A program made the translations under genes and the position numbers. DNA of 64,000 nucleotides from Bathynomus jamesi (lineage: Eukaryota > Arthropoda > Malacostraca > Isopoda > Cirolanidae), in the NCBI GenBank assembly GCA_023014485.1, contig JAJOZX010005528.1, positions 258,941 to 322,940 of the forward strand. Reading direction: 5' to 3'. Positions within the stretch are counted from its first letter, which is position 1. Every line of letters begins with the position of its first letter. Positions 21,095 to 30,251 of the stretch are shown piece by piece. The notes below the pieces were generated by a model, which saw only the letters and a program-made list of their open reading frames with translations, made no database searches and was not told where the DNA came from.

Positions 21095-21310
21095 GCGCGC
21101 GCAGACAACATAATAATACGATTCAAAACGTTTGGAAACATCTTGCGAGTCGTGGGTATATGAGCTCGCAGAGATTTTCATCTCTGCCCACGCGCACGCA
21201 GACAACATAAATATTACTGAATACATAATATTACGATTCAAAACGTTTAGAAATATTTTGCACTTATATGCGCGATTTTTATCTCTGCTCACGCAGACAA
21301 CATAATATTG
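21095..21310. repeat. short tandem repeat, about 96-bp unit
   Basis: GCAGACAACATAA recurs near 21101, 21198 and 21293, and TACGATTCAAAACGTTT with A/G variants near 21117 and 21231. Two to three imperfect units. Confidence 0.6.
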
Positions 21311-21479
21311 CAAGAACAATTCTTTTTCTTCCATGGCACTGCTCACACAGGGTGTACTTTTCAATACCGAAAATCTGGTATTGTAAACTCCGAGATTGGT
21401 ATTACTTTTAAATGGTTATACCGGTATTAATATCGGTATCAGAATACTGGTTTTCAACCCTAAATTCCCGCCTCATTTG

Positions 21480-21797
21480 CGGGATTTGGTGAAGGAGAGA
21501 ATTGCTGTCTGATCTTCTCCTGCCCTCGTAGCCAGCCATGCATGGCTGGTCAGGGACTTTGCACAGGAATCTGTCCAGCTGGTTCTTGAAGTTATTCAGG
21601 TCGGTGTGCTGGAGATTCCTCACTTCTTTTGGTAGGACATTGAAAAGCTTTGGGCCTCGTATTCTGAGTGTATTTTCCATCCTCGTTTTCATGGCCTCTT
21701 GTCTCACCGCAGCTGGGACCGTACAAAATCTGCCTCTTCTCACATTCCAGTTTATTACTATTTCATTTCTAAGGGTAGGGACAGAGCCCTCAAGTAT

Positions 21798-21800
<3 letters not shown>
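21480..21800 (-). pseudogene. CR1-like LINE, 3' end of ORF2
   Basis: Minus-strand frame with LRNEIVINWNVRRGRFCTVP, GPKLFNVLPKEVRNL, FKNQLDRFLCKVPDQPCMAGY and RSDSNSLLHQI. This is the conserved extreme C-terminus of many CR1-clade RT proteins (G-P-K-L-F-N-x-L-P ... L-D-x-F-L). The 5' side is lost in a (TA)n tract at 21798-21852. A 5'-truncated insertion; the rest of the element is absent. Confidence 0.75.

Positions 21801-21852
<52 letters not shown>
21798..21852. repeat. (TA)n microsatellite
   Basis: About 27 TA dinucleotides followed by an ACATA-rich tract to about 21990. Confidence 0.95.
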
Positions 21853-21854
<2 letters not shown>

Positions 21855-22226
21855 CATGCACACACATAGACATACATATATAAATACATATGTCCATACA
21901 TACACACATATACATACATAGGGGAGCACACACTTATGCAGGTAAATGCATTTATATCCATAAATATGCACCTGCATACATATATACACATATGCCCATT
22001 ATACATTTGCACAAACAGGATAGTAATGCCTTCATATATTTACATAGCAACAAATAAAACAGTTGAATTGTATTACAGAAACGTTTTACTGGAACGAAAC
22101 TACAATTTGAAACTTTCATGTTACAAATGTAAGCATTTCTGGAAAAATGAAAGAAGGAAGAGAAAGTTATTTTGTTGGGAAATATTATGTGCTACGCAAT
22201 TTTCTTTTGTATTCGATCTCACTTTC

Positions 22227-22520
22227 TCATTGAAGAAACCAGCAGCAATCTCTCATCATTTCGGAATTCCATCTGCCCTGATACCATTGTTCCATTTCAG
22301 AAATATCCTGATAGAAGTGCTGTCCATGTTCATCGCTAACAACATCCAGATTTTCAGCAGAAAAGTCTAAATGAGGGTGTAAGAAGTGGATTTTTAGTGA
22401 CAGTCGACAGTCCATGTTTTCGTAGTCATCCAGAAGCTTTGACACTTAATGCCTCATAGTCCTCTGCCTTTGTGTTTCCCAAGAATCCTCTTACAACTGC
22501 TATGGAAAAACTATACACGC
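22227..22520 (-). pseudogene. C-terminus of a repetitive arthropod gene-like family
   Basis: Minus-strand frames contain VRGFLGNTKAEDYEA, then LSLKIHFLHPHLDFSAENLD and VSDEHGQHFYQDISEMEQWY, GRWNSEMMRDCCW. I recognise this string (S-L-K-x-H-F-L ... S-D-E-H-G ... F-x-Q-D-I) from many-copy, unclassified proteins in arthropod genomes. The N-terminal parts lie at 26100-27110 on the same strand. A frame change near 22445 shows decay. Function unknown; probably a domesticated or mobile-element protein. Confidence 0.45.
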
Positions 22521-22639
22521 CTGTCCTATAGTTTACATTACAGTCCACAGCAAGGCTTAATTTAAACCCAGGTTTAAACAGACGTACAATATGATAGCGC
22601 ATACGGTACCTTTATTTCATAATTTAATACAAAATATTA

Positions 22640-23192
22640 ATTTATTGTATTGAATAACTACAAATTGCCTCTGGATTTGGGATAAAGCTTATTGGGAATG
22701 GGGAAAATTGCCATAGGTAGAGCAAAATATGTAGGCATTGAACCTACATTAACAACAAGCAAGAACGTATTTTATCGTAGGAAAATTTTCCATCACACTG
22801 TCTCATGAAAATTTTGAGAAGAGAAGTAATGAAAATATGTAAATTATACATCTGTATTTTTCCGCTTGCGGACGTAGGCAAAATTTAAGCAACGACAAAG
22901 AATTAACTCTGAGCTGCCTAGTCGGAAGCACTGCTGTAGGCGAGGAAGATGTGTTGGTTTTCCAACAAGTTCTGAGTGAAAAAAAAACATAGGATAGGCC
23001 TATCCAAGAGAATAATTAGGCACAGTGAGTTGCCTGTCCTAATTAAACTTAACAAACGTCTTGTGTCAGGGCTACTTCTAAGACAATTCTAGTGGGTGCG
23101 TTAAAATAGTTATTTTTATTTGTATTTGATCACAAATAACACAAATCAAATCAAATTATATGATGAAGCATATATACTCATATGCTCATATA
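22640..23192. other. no feature recognised
   Basis: AT-rich non-coding DNA left of the mariner-like element; no ORF of note, no repeat recognised apart from CATATACTCATATGCTCATATA, whose partial copy also occurs after the element at 25853-25885. Confidence 0.4.
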
Positions 23193-23313
23193 CAGGGTGT
23201 ACATAAAGTCAGGATCTATTTTTGTGAAGCACTTGGAAATTATATGGAATTCAATCATAAAATGATAAAGTGGTAACATTTATTAAATAATTAAGAGTAG
23301 GATTCGACGTGAC

Positions 23314-23608
23314 GCCCATCAGTATCCTTGCACAGCTCAAATCGTTCCGCAGCATTTCTAAACACATTCTGGAGCATTTGCGGGGTTATGTTATCTGCAG
23401 CAGTTCGTATACGTGTACGTAAGTTTTCAAGACTCGTAATCTTCGTCTGATAGATGTGCGATTTGATAAAGCCCCATGCAAAGAAATCTAAAGGGGTTAA
23501 ATCTGGTGATCTCGCTGGCCAAGGTCTTTGGTTGCTTCCGCGTCCGATCCAGCGATTTGGAAAACGTCCATTTAGATAATCCTGAACAATTTTGGCATAG
23601 TGACAAGG
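23314..23608. repeat. direct duplication S1 (295 bp, transposase 3' part)
   Basis: Matches 24753-25047 at the same length with about three substitutions (about 99%). S1 is joined on its left to the natural 3' UTR and TIR of the transposon and on its right to the viral insert. It contains the transposase C-terminal third in antisense. Confidence 0.9.
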
Positions 23609-23669
23609 GTTCCATCTGGAGGATTCTAAGGGGATAGGATTCTTGTCATAACATGACGTAAACAGAATC

Positions 23670-23677
23670 TATAAATA
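23670..23677 (+). promoter_or_regulatory. TATA box of the capsid-like ORF
   Basis: TATAAATA inside the viral segment, about 70 bases before the open frame begins (23741) and about 190 before the first ATG (23864). Confidence 0.45.
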
Positions 23678-23863
23678 GACCCACAAATTGTTTAAACTTC
23701 ATTCTCTTCATTGCAATTGCTTCGGATTGACGTGTATTAATTACTGTTCAAGATATATCGTCGTGGTTACTTTCGTCATCATAATCGAAGAAGGAAGTTT
23801 GTTCGGACTTTTCCTCGAAAGATTGTTAGAAGGCGTTCAAAGGAGAAGATATTTAAAGCTTCA

Positions 23864-24460
23864 ATGAAATTTGTTTATTTGTCTAAAAATACTTTTGATG
23901 TTAATGCAGATGGATATTATACCTTGTGTTTGGATCTTTTAACTAATGAGGCTAAATCTACCATTTTAAAATTTAATTATTATCAAGTAACAGGTGTATC
24001 ATTCCATAGTATTCCAGAATTGAATATGTCTGGATATGTTATTAATTATGAAGATTCATTAAGTCGTAAGAAGGAGGGTAGGGAAAGGATAGAGGGACCT
24101 AATGTAGGGATATCACCATCTCCATATTTAATTGTTCCACATTGTGTTTTGTTTGAACCTAATCTTGACTCCTCTCATAGTGCAGAGCAAGTAATGCATC
24201 ATCCAAGAACAAAGTGGTACTCACCTTTTAAAGAGTTTAGAATGTATCGTAGACTTAAGCACGTGTGTGAATTAGGTGAACAGGTTACTGCCCAATTCCC
24301 TAATACTTTAATTATGATATCAACGAATGATTTATCTAAATCATTAGGTCGTATTTATGTTGGTAAATATACACCTGACGGATCTCAAAAAAATGAGTAT
24401 GCATTTACATATGTTAATCGAATTGTATTTTATGTTAAGCTGTATGGTATAAAACAATAA
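23864..24460 (+). CDS. CRESS-DNA virus capsid-like protein, intact ORF
   Basis: 198 residues from the first ATG. The frame is open back to a stop at 23738-23740, and the extra 41 codons are rich in Arg/Lys (RRGYFRHHNRRR, PRKIVRRRSK), as in circovirus capsid N-termini, though no ATG lies there; a non-ATG or spliced start is possible. The body looks beta-rich: KSTILKFNYYQVTGVSFHSI resembles the F-x-Y-Y-x-I/V strand of circovirus capsids, and the end, YVNRIVFYVKLYG, resembles their last strand. No Cys cluster or catalytic motif is present. It is undamaged, unlike nearly every other viral ORF in this window. The family call is by motif and context and is not proven. Confidence 0.65.
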   Translation: MKFVYLSKNTFDVNADGYYTLCLDLLTNEAKSTILKFNYYQVTGVSFHSIPELNMSGYVINYEDSLSRKKEGRERIEGPNVGISPSPYLIVPHCVLFEPNLDSSHSAEQVMHHPRTKWYSPFKEFRMYRRLKHVCELGEQVTAQFPNTLIMISTNDLSKSLGRIYVGKYTPDGSQKNEYAFTYVNRIVFYVKLYGIKQ

Positions 24461-24469
24461 AGAAATAAA
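24456..24469 (+). terminator. poly(A) signals at the capsid-like stop codon
   Basis: AATAAA at 24456-24461 overlaps the TAA stop (24458-24460), and a second AATAAA lies at 24464-24469. The compact overlap of stop codon and poly(A) signal is typical of small circular viral genomes. Confidence 0.6.
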
Positions 24470-24534
24470 ACAAAAATTGCACATTTTTCATTTCTCCATG
24501 ATGAGTCATATTCTATTTTTAGATCTTCAAAAGC

Positions 24535-24565
24535 AACTCGCGTGCTAGTATTACCTACGCGAGTT
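24535..24565 (+). promoter_or_regulatory. CRESS-type rolling-circle origin hairpin
   Basis: A perfect 9-bp stem AACTCGCGT (24535-24543) pairs with ACGCGAGTT (24557-24565) around a 13-base loop holding TAGTATTAC (24546-24554). TAGTATTAC is the canonical circovirus-type nonamer that Rep nicks after TAGTATT. With four further pairable bases on each side beyond a small bulge, size and position match known origins. It lies about 75 bases after the capsid-like stop, on the same strand. Confidence 0.85.
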
Positions 24566-24675
24566 TTTGCTGCTTCTGGTGGGGGATAAGGTGTTAGGTT
24601 ACATACTGACGTCATAATGCGTGGATGACTCATGGTATTTTTTAACCTAACCCATTAATTTAGACCATGTAGCTA

Positions 24676-25775
24676 TTAATCTTTTAACAGCCTCGCAGAG
24701 TTAGCATGCCGGCAAAACAATATTAAGTTAAAAGTTAATTCAATTTTCGTTAGCCCATCAGTATCCCTGCACAGCTCAAATCGTTCCGCAGCATTTCTAA
24801 ACACATTCTGGAGCATTTGTGGGGTTATGTTATCTGCAGCAGTTCGTATACGTGTACGTAAGTTTTCAAGACTCGTAATCTTCGTCTGATAGACGTGCGA
24901 TTTGATAAAGCCCCATGCAAAGAAATCTAAAGGGGTTAAATCTGGTGATCTCGCTGGCCAAGGTCTTTGGTTGCTTCCGCGTCCGATCCAGCGATTTGGA
25001 AAACGTCCATTTAGATAATCCTGAACAATTTTGGCATAGTGACAAGGAGCACCATCATGTTGATAGACGACGGTACTAACAATCCTATCCCCAATCAGCT
25101 GAGGTTCAAGGAATTGCTGCAACATGTCCAGATAAATAAGCCCCGTAACTGTAGCTTCAGCAAAGAATAAAGGACCATAAACCTTAGATTTTGTTAAATC
25201 CATAGAGACATTAACTTTAGGTGAGTCTCTTTCCCAATTTTGGACGAAATCATTCGGTCTTTCATCTGCCCAAATTCGACAGTTATGGCGATTTACTTTT
25301 CCACACGTATGGAAAGTGGCTTCATCACTAAAGAGAATGTTGTCCATTAAATTATCACTCCAGATTTGTTCTACGAGATCAGCACACACAGAACTTCGTC
25401 GAGGGAAATCTTCCTCATGTAAATCATGTAAAACCTGCAGATGATAGCTTTCTTCTGCAAATTAACTTTCAGAATTTTGTGCACAGATGATGTCGGGAGG
25501 CCGAGTCTGTGTGATGCAGCACGAACGGACGTACGTGGCTCTTCAGTGATAATTCCGCGTACTGCATTCACGGTAAGATCTGACATACACGATCGTCCTG
25601 ATCTTGCTTCATCATTTACAGATCCCGTTCGTTTAAATTTGTTCACCAATTTTCGTATTGTCTTGTCTATTGGCCCCGGCTTATGAAATCTCCTTCTAAA
25701 CTTCTCTCTGATGTCATTGTATTTCTTTCCCTCGATTCGCCAAATTACTATTGCCACACGCTCTTCTGTATTCAT
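24676..25775 (-). pseudogene. Tc1/mariner-type transposase of the virus-carrying element
   Basis: ATG at 25773-25775. The N-terminal part (25371-25775) has two helix-turn-helix regions (YNDIREKFRRRF, and SVRAASHRLGLPTSSVHKIL). After a frame change near 25390 the catalytic part gives NILFSDEATFHTCG (first Asp), VYQHDGAPCHY (second Asp) and [16 protein letters not shown] (third Asp in T-P-L-D). By my count 42 residues separate the second and third Asp, near the DD41D subgroup. In the main copy the natural C-terminus after ELCRDTDG is replaced by insert-encoded residues; the natural end is preserved in S1. Frameshifted, so probably inactive. Confidence 0.85.
24753..25047. repeat. direct duplication S2 (295 bp, transposase 3' part)
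   Basis: Second copy of 23314-23608. Its right side continues into the rest of the transposase and its left side abuts the viral insert. Confidence 0.9.
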
Positions 25776-26099
25776 TCTAAGGGCTTCTGAAAAGAAAAAT
25801 AGAAAAAAATAATTATTTCACAAAAATAGATCCTGACTTTATGTACACCCTGTATACTCATATGCTCATATATACTCATATACATGCTCTTATATTATTT
25901 TAATAGGTGGGTGAAATCTTTCTGTACGTGGGCAACTGCCCACCAATCTGGGCAGTATGGTAGCCAACCGCGTGACCTACAACCAGACGCGAACTTCAAC
26001 AAAAAAAAAAAAGGTATGGTGGTTTCCTTTTTACTACTGGGCTGCGCTAAATACCGAAGGCAAATAAATTTAATAATTTAACCAAAAAAATACTTACGG

Positions 26100-27110
26100 T
26101 CTTTTGAAGACCTCCGCATACACGGCTTTTTGCCGTCGACTGTTGGCATTAAATCTGTTGGAAATTTCCACCAGATCGCCATATTGAAAGCAATCAACCA
26201 TAGACCTACTGTATATAGTTTTTTTAACAACTGCCTTGAATGATTGTCAATCAAGGTAATTCAGTATCAGACAACTTGTCAAAAGTTGGCTCAGTCACAA
26301 TCTCACGAATCTGTGGTCCAATAAAAATTCCTTCTTTCAATTTGGCTTCACTGATTTTCAGAAACTTAGTCTTCACATAGTTGAAAACCTCTCCTTCTTT
26401 GTCTAAAGCATTGACAAAGTTTTTCATTAAGCCCAGCTAGAAAATCGGATCGACTAATGGAGAATGCTTAACATTACTTCTAGCAGTAGTGACTTCTCTT
26501 CTTGGATACCACTGCTTCACCAAGCAGTGCTGTTCAGTTGCGCAGCTTATTCCAGAGACAAAGAAAGCAGACAAACTTTGTGGAGACTGAATACAAATCA
26601 AGTAGAAAACCTATGACTTTCAAATCGCCACAAATGGTTCTTATACTTGATGACATTGAGAAGGCTGGCCATATTTTCATGGGTCTTTTTTATACCAACA
26701 GAATGAGCTAATGGAGTCGAAGGCTTCTTATTTCCCTTATGCAAAATGCAGGTGCCATTCATTAAGATTATACTCATAACTTAATCCATGCATAAGGTCA
26801 TTGACATCTGTGCATACACAAATAGAATCTTGCATTTCAAAGTAGGTTGACAGTGTTGCGGCTCCTGAATACAAAAATTTTGGTACTTTCTGCCACTAAA
26901 TTCCACTGCTGTACCCTTGAAACAAGAAGTTCAGATTGTTGCTTTGACAAAGTTAAATCACATACCATGTCATTCAACTCTTATTGATTTATTAAGTGTG
27001 GCATTCTGTCTTCTTTTTCCGGAGGTTTGTAAGTGTAATCTGATGCTAAATGTGTCTTCTTCAGCTGTTTATATTATCTTCATCATACTGCTGTTCTTCT
27101 CAAGTTTTCG
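26100..27110 (-). pseudogene. N-terminal and middle part of the repetitive gene-like family
   Basis: Scattered minus-strand pieces in several frames: ELNDMVCDLTLSKQQSELL and SRVQQWNLVAESTKIF (about 26880-26990), VCTDVNDLMHGLSYEYNLNE (about 26740-26820), SVGIKKTHENMASLLNVIK (about 26640-26710), and LGLMKNFVNALDKEGEVFNY with KEGIFIGPQIREIV (about 26290-26440). This order leads into the SDEHG-containing C-terminus at 22227-22520, with the 23193-25852 transposon lying between. Heavily decayed. I know the family as recurrent in arthropods but not its function. Confidence 0.4.
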
Positions 27111-27119
27111 GTGAGTTTG

Positions 27120-28740
27120 AATTGGCAGTTCCTCATCATGAGGAACTGGTTTAATAGCAGAAGGTACATTAACGTATTGGAGGTTATACTTGTTGCTAGG
27201 ATAGGACTCAACAATTTACGTGGGACAAAAGTAGCAGTTGCTGCTATGATCCTTTGGCTGTCTCCATATCATCGGGATAGCAAACGACATTGCACTGCGT
27301 TTTTCTCTTCACTATAGGCTGAGATTTGTTGAGAAGCCCAACTTTTGTCCTGATCTTCAACTTTCTAACGAAAATAAAGATGATATGCAGTCTCTAGGAG
27401 CGGAGACATGGTCCTTTGCTCTGACTTTATTGTGAATTTGTCACACACATTACAAAACAGTCTGTACTGTTGATACAACCATACTTCGACGAATAATTCA
27501 AATCTGAAAAGAGACAAAGAAAGACGAGATTAAAATATACCTCCAACTCATGGACAGACAAAAAATATACCTTTTCCTAACCAAAGTCATACTACCAAAC
27601 TACTTTCAAATTCATGTTCAGTGATATTCATATTCACGCATATATCATGTATGCATGTGCAGCTGTAATATTTGTAGCATAAAACTGAATAGCACTTTCT
27701 GCGTTCCCACTTAAAATTCTTCCCAGCCAACCTTGGTCAATTTTAGTGATAAGAATGGCGAAAGGTTTCACCAGGACATTGTTGTCATGGAAAAGTGTTA
27801 ACAAAGCAAGTGGAATCTAAGTATGATGGTACATTACTGCCAGGCACTGGAGAGAGATGCTCCTGATGCAAGATATAAATGAAACTTCGGCTATTTGATA
27901 CGCTTTATTCATGTTTCCTTATATATTCTTAAAAATTAATATCATAGGAAATAATATTTTTGTTCATATCTCAAAAACCATACTTACTATGCAAAAATGG
28001 ATACTTTTACTGGAGTCAGCATGGTCGATTTTACAAAGGACACCTACTTTCATCGAAAAGACAAATAAAAAGTCAAAATTTGTTATCCGGTGAATCAGTT
28101 CTTTTAAATTTATTTTTCTAATTTTGGAACTTCTGTTATCACACAGTTATGTATTTTTAAAGAAATTGTTTTATATTTTTTCAGTTTCTCCATAAAATTT
28201 CAGCTTAAGAAAGCATACGTTTTGGCGTCTGTATCGCAATACTAATGTGGTTATGCTAATTCTAATAATTTTCGGTTGACGAAATAAAAATATTATAAAG
28301 TTATAAAAAAAGTTTAATTTCATGTCCTTCCTAGACACCCACGTTACTAAAAACAAAATATCTATACAAGTGTGAAGATGTGCATATAAGAGAGGGCGTG
28401 AAATTATAACTATCCCATTGTTTTCCTCTGAAAATACATCCTCAGCGTTCGGATAACTATTGTCATTGTTTTTCACCTACGAGACAAAAATAGCTACTTC
28501 TAGTGATGCGTTTGGAAGGGACACTGTGGGTGATTCCATCTCTTTTGGAAGGTAGCACTCTATACCTCCATTGCCCGGGAGACCTCTCCTGACTCTGCCA
28601 AAGATTGGGTGAACGATTACTTTTGCGGTTTTACTCTTATAATATATCGGGTGATTTTTCCAACCATCTGACACTTTAATATGTTTGTATTTTTTTACGA
28701 GCTGAGTAAAAGCATGAAATTTTAGTGTTCCTATTCTACA
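27120..28740. other. no gene recognised
   Basis: Only short ORFs are present. The longest are on the minus strand (28171-28476 and 28477-28743, about 100 and 88 residues) with no recognisable motif; the second contains RVRRGLPGNGGIECYLPKE. Treated as chance or decayed sequence. Confidence 0.35.
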
Positions 28741-28869
28741 CATGAGGAATTACTCCCTCGGTACAGAACACGCTGTCTGTGCTGTCCTCTCAGCTCACGG
28801 TAGTTACACGATACTTTCGATGGAAGAGTTCTGTCCAACAGACTTCGCGGTTGATGATAAAGGAATAGC

Positions 28870-29115
28870 ATGACCACCAACATCACCAAATCTAAACCCC
28901 TGTGACTTTTATCTGTGGGATTATTTAAAAGATAGCGCTTAAACAGAATCCACACACAATAGAAGAACTGAAAACATCACTTCAGCAAGAAATTTCTCAG
29001 ATTTCAACAAATACTCTTGGCCAGAGTACTGCAAAAATTTGTTGTTCGTGTGCAAAGAGTTAATGAGTGAGAGGACATCACATAGAGCATGCTTTGCACT
29101 AGAGGACTAATTTCC
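28870..29115 (+). pseudogene. Tc1/mariner-type transposase C-terminal remnant
   Basis: PPTSPNLNPCDFYLWDYLKD matches the [12 protein letters not shown] motif of the other transposases here, with D changed to N in the S-P-x position. It is followed, after a frame change, by HTIEELKTSLQQEISQIS, the usual helical C-terminus. The N-terminal and first catalytic parts are absent. Confidence 0.6.
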
Positions 29116-29389
29116 CATGTGTACAGAAGGTACAGTAAAAATTTCATGCTTTTATTTCATTTAATAAAAAAATACAAACATTTTAACGTGTCAGATGTTT
29201 AAAAAAACGCACGATTTGTAGGGTGGCGCAAAAGTCAGGAACCATAGGCACATTTTAATAACTTGTGTTTTAATATGTGTTTTGTTCTTCTCAGATTTGT
29301 TGCTGAACCCATGGCACAGAAATTGACAATAGCTGAACGGGTGGAGAGAGTTTTAATGTTGTCAAGGCGTAGTAACACACACCGATCAG

Positions 29390-30251
29390 CAGAGCTGGGC
29401 AATAAATACATTGAATGCATTTAAATACTAAATACTAAATACATGGGAGAAATGTATTTAAATACTAAATACTAAATACATTTTACGAGTGTATTTAGAT
29501 ACTAAATACAAAATACATCAATTGTATTTAAATACATTTGTAAATACATTTTAAATACATACAAATTTTAACATATGCATTCACTAATTCATGAGTAACA
29601 ACAATATTAGAGTACAATCTAATTTCCGATTATATATTTCCCTTTTTAGAACAAAACAAAAACAAAAGAACGTAGAACTTACGATGTTCAACCAGTGACA
29701 TATTATACTCATTATATCATTGCAAAATGAGTAACAATTAATGAGTAGATGAGACATAAACGTAAACATAAGACGTAAACATAAACATAAGGCACCTTAC
29801 GAATTCTCTTTTATTTCACGGTTGCTGCGGATCAAAACCAATTTTTCAAAAGTTTTGTCTGGAAGAGAGTTTCTTTTGGGAGTCAAAGTGATTCCCGCGA
29901 ATGAGAATATTCGCTCTACCGGTGCCGAAGATGGTAATGTCGTGTTATAGCGGAGGAACAGTCTTTTTATGAGAGGATGTTTTCCCAAACTGTTGAAACA
30001 TGAACCATGCTGTACTACACTGTCGACGCGTCGTACTGTGCTAGTACAGAACGTGTATTAAACCAGTAAAAGTATTTACATTTTTATATTTTGAGTATTT
30101 AAATACATTGTATTTAAATACTCATTAAAGTATTTAAATACTATATTTAAATACATGAAAAACAATGTATTTATAAATACAGTTCTAAATACACAAATGT
30201 ATTTAAATACGTATTTAAATACAAATGTATTTAAATACTGCCCAGCTCTGC
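29390..30251 (-). mobile_element. non-autonomous hAT element, 8-bp TSD CCGATCAG
   Basis: Ends CAGAGCTGGGCA and TGCCCAGCTCTG are flanked by CCGATCAG at 29382-29389 and 30252-30259, an exact 8-bp duplication as expected for hAT. Subterminal regions are dense in TATTTAAATAC repeats on both sides (29420-29570 and 30090-30240), which are probable transposase-binding arrays. The only coding remnant is a hAT C-terminal dimerisation domain. It inserted into the HTH part of the mariner-like transposase. Confidence 0.9.
29797..29988 (-). pseudogene. hAT C-terminal dimerisation domain fragment
   Basis: 63 residues with LPSSAPVERIFSFAGITLTP and DKTFEKLVLIRSNR, the hATC signature (S-S-x-x-x-E-R-x-F-S-x-A-G). 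All upstream transposase domains are missing, so it cannot act alone. Confidence 0.8.

Larger units (their letters stand above)
23609..24752 (+). mobile_element. integrated CRESS-DNA-virus-like segment (no Rep)
   Basis: 1144 bp between the two direct copies of a transposase segment. In order: TATA box (23670-23677), a frame open from 23741 with an Arg-rich leader, an intact ORF 23864-24460, AATAAA overlapping its stop, and an origin-type hairpin with nonamer TAGTATTAC at 24546-24554. Composition is AT-rich and unlike the transposase. No Rep (rolling-circle or superfamily 3 helicase) motif is visible in the insert. The set of capsid-like ORF plus nonamer hairpin is what circular Rep-encoding ssDNA viruses carry; here it is an endogenous viral element. 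Confidence 0.75.
23193..25852 (-). mobile_element. Tc1/mariner-superfamily transposon carrying a viral insert
   Basis: Terminal inverted repeats CAGGGTGTACATAAAGTCAG (23193 onward) and its complement (ending 25852) are flanked by TA. A transposase lies on the minus strand (24676-25775). Total length is 2660 bp. Without the insert 23609-24752 and one 295-bp duplication the element would be 1221 bp, a normal size for the group. Outside the TIRs both flanks carry related TACTCATATGCTCATATA sequence, consistent with insertion into one locus. The element splits the repetitive gene-like family found at 22227-22520 and 26100-27110. Confidence 0.85.

Noticed and set aside
21408..21989. A 193-residue minus-strand ORF starting in YIYIYI repeats
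   Set aside because: The N-terminal half is only translated (TA)n microsatellite; only the C-terminal LINE part (21480-21800) is real coding relic.
24430..24633. Minus-strand ORF overlapping the CRESS-type origin as a possible Rep
   Set aside because: 67 residues, no HUH, no Walker A, no rolling-circle motif; a chance frame across the hairpin.
24566..24752. Iteron search next to the origin hairpin
   Set aside because: GGTG occurs twice within 12 bases (GGTGGGGGATAAGGTG) but no clear repeated Rep-binding iteron could be defined.
27911..28093. Small ORF starting MFPYIFLKINIIGNN as a possible membrane protein
   Set aside because: Short, AT-rich, no promoter or homologue recognised; expected by chance.
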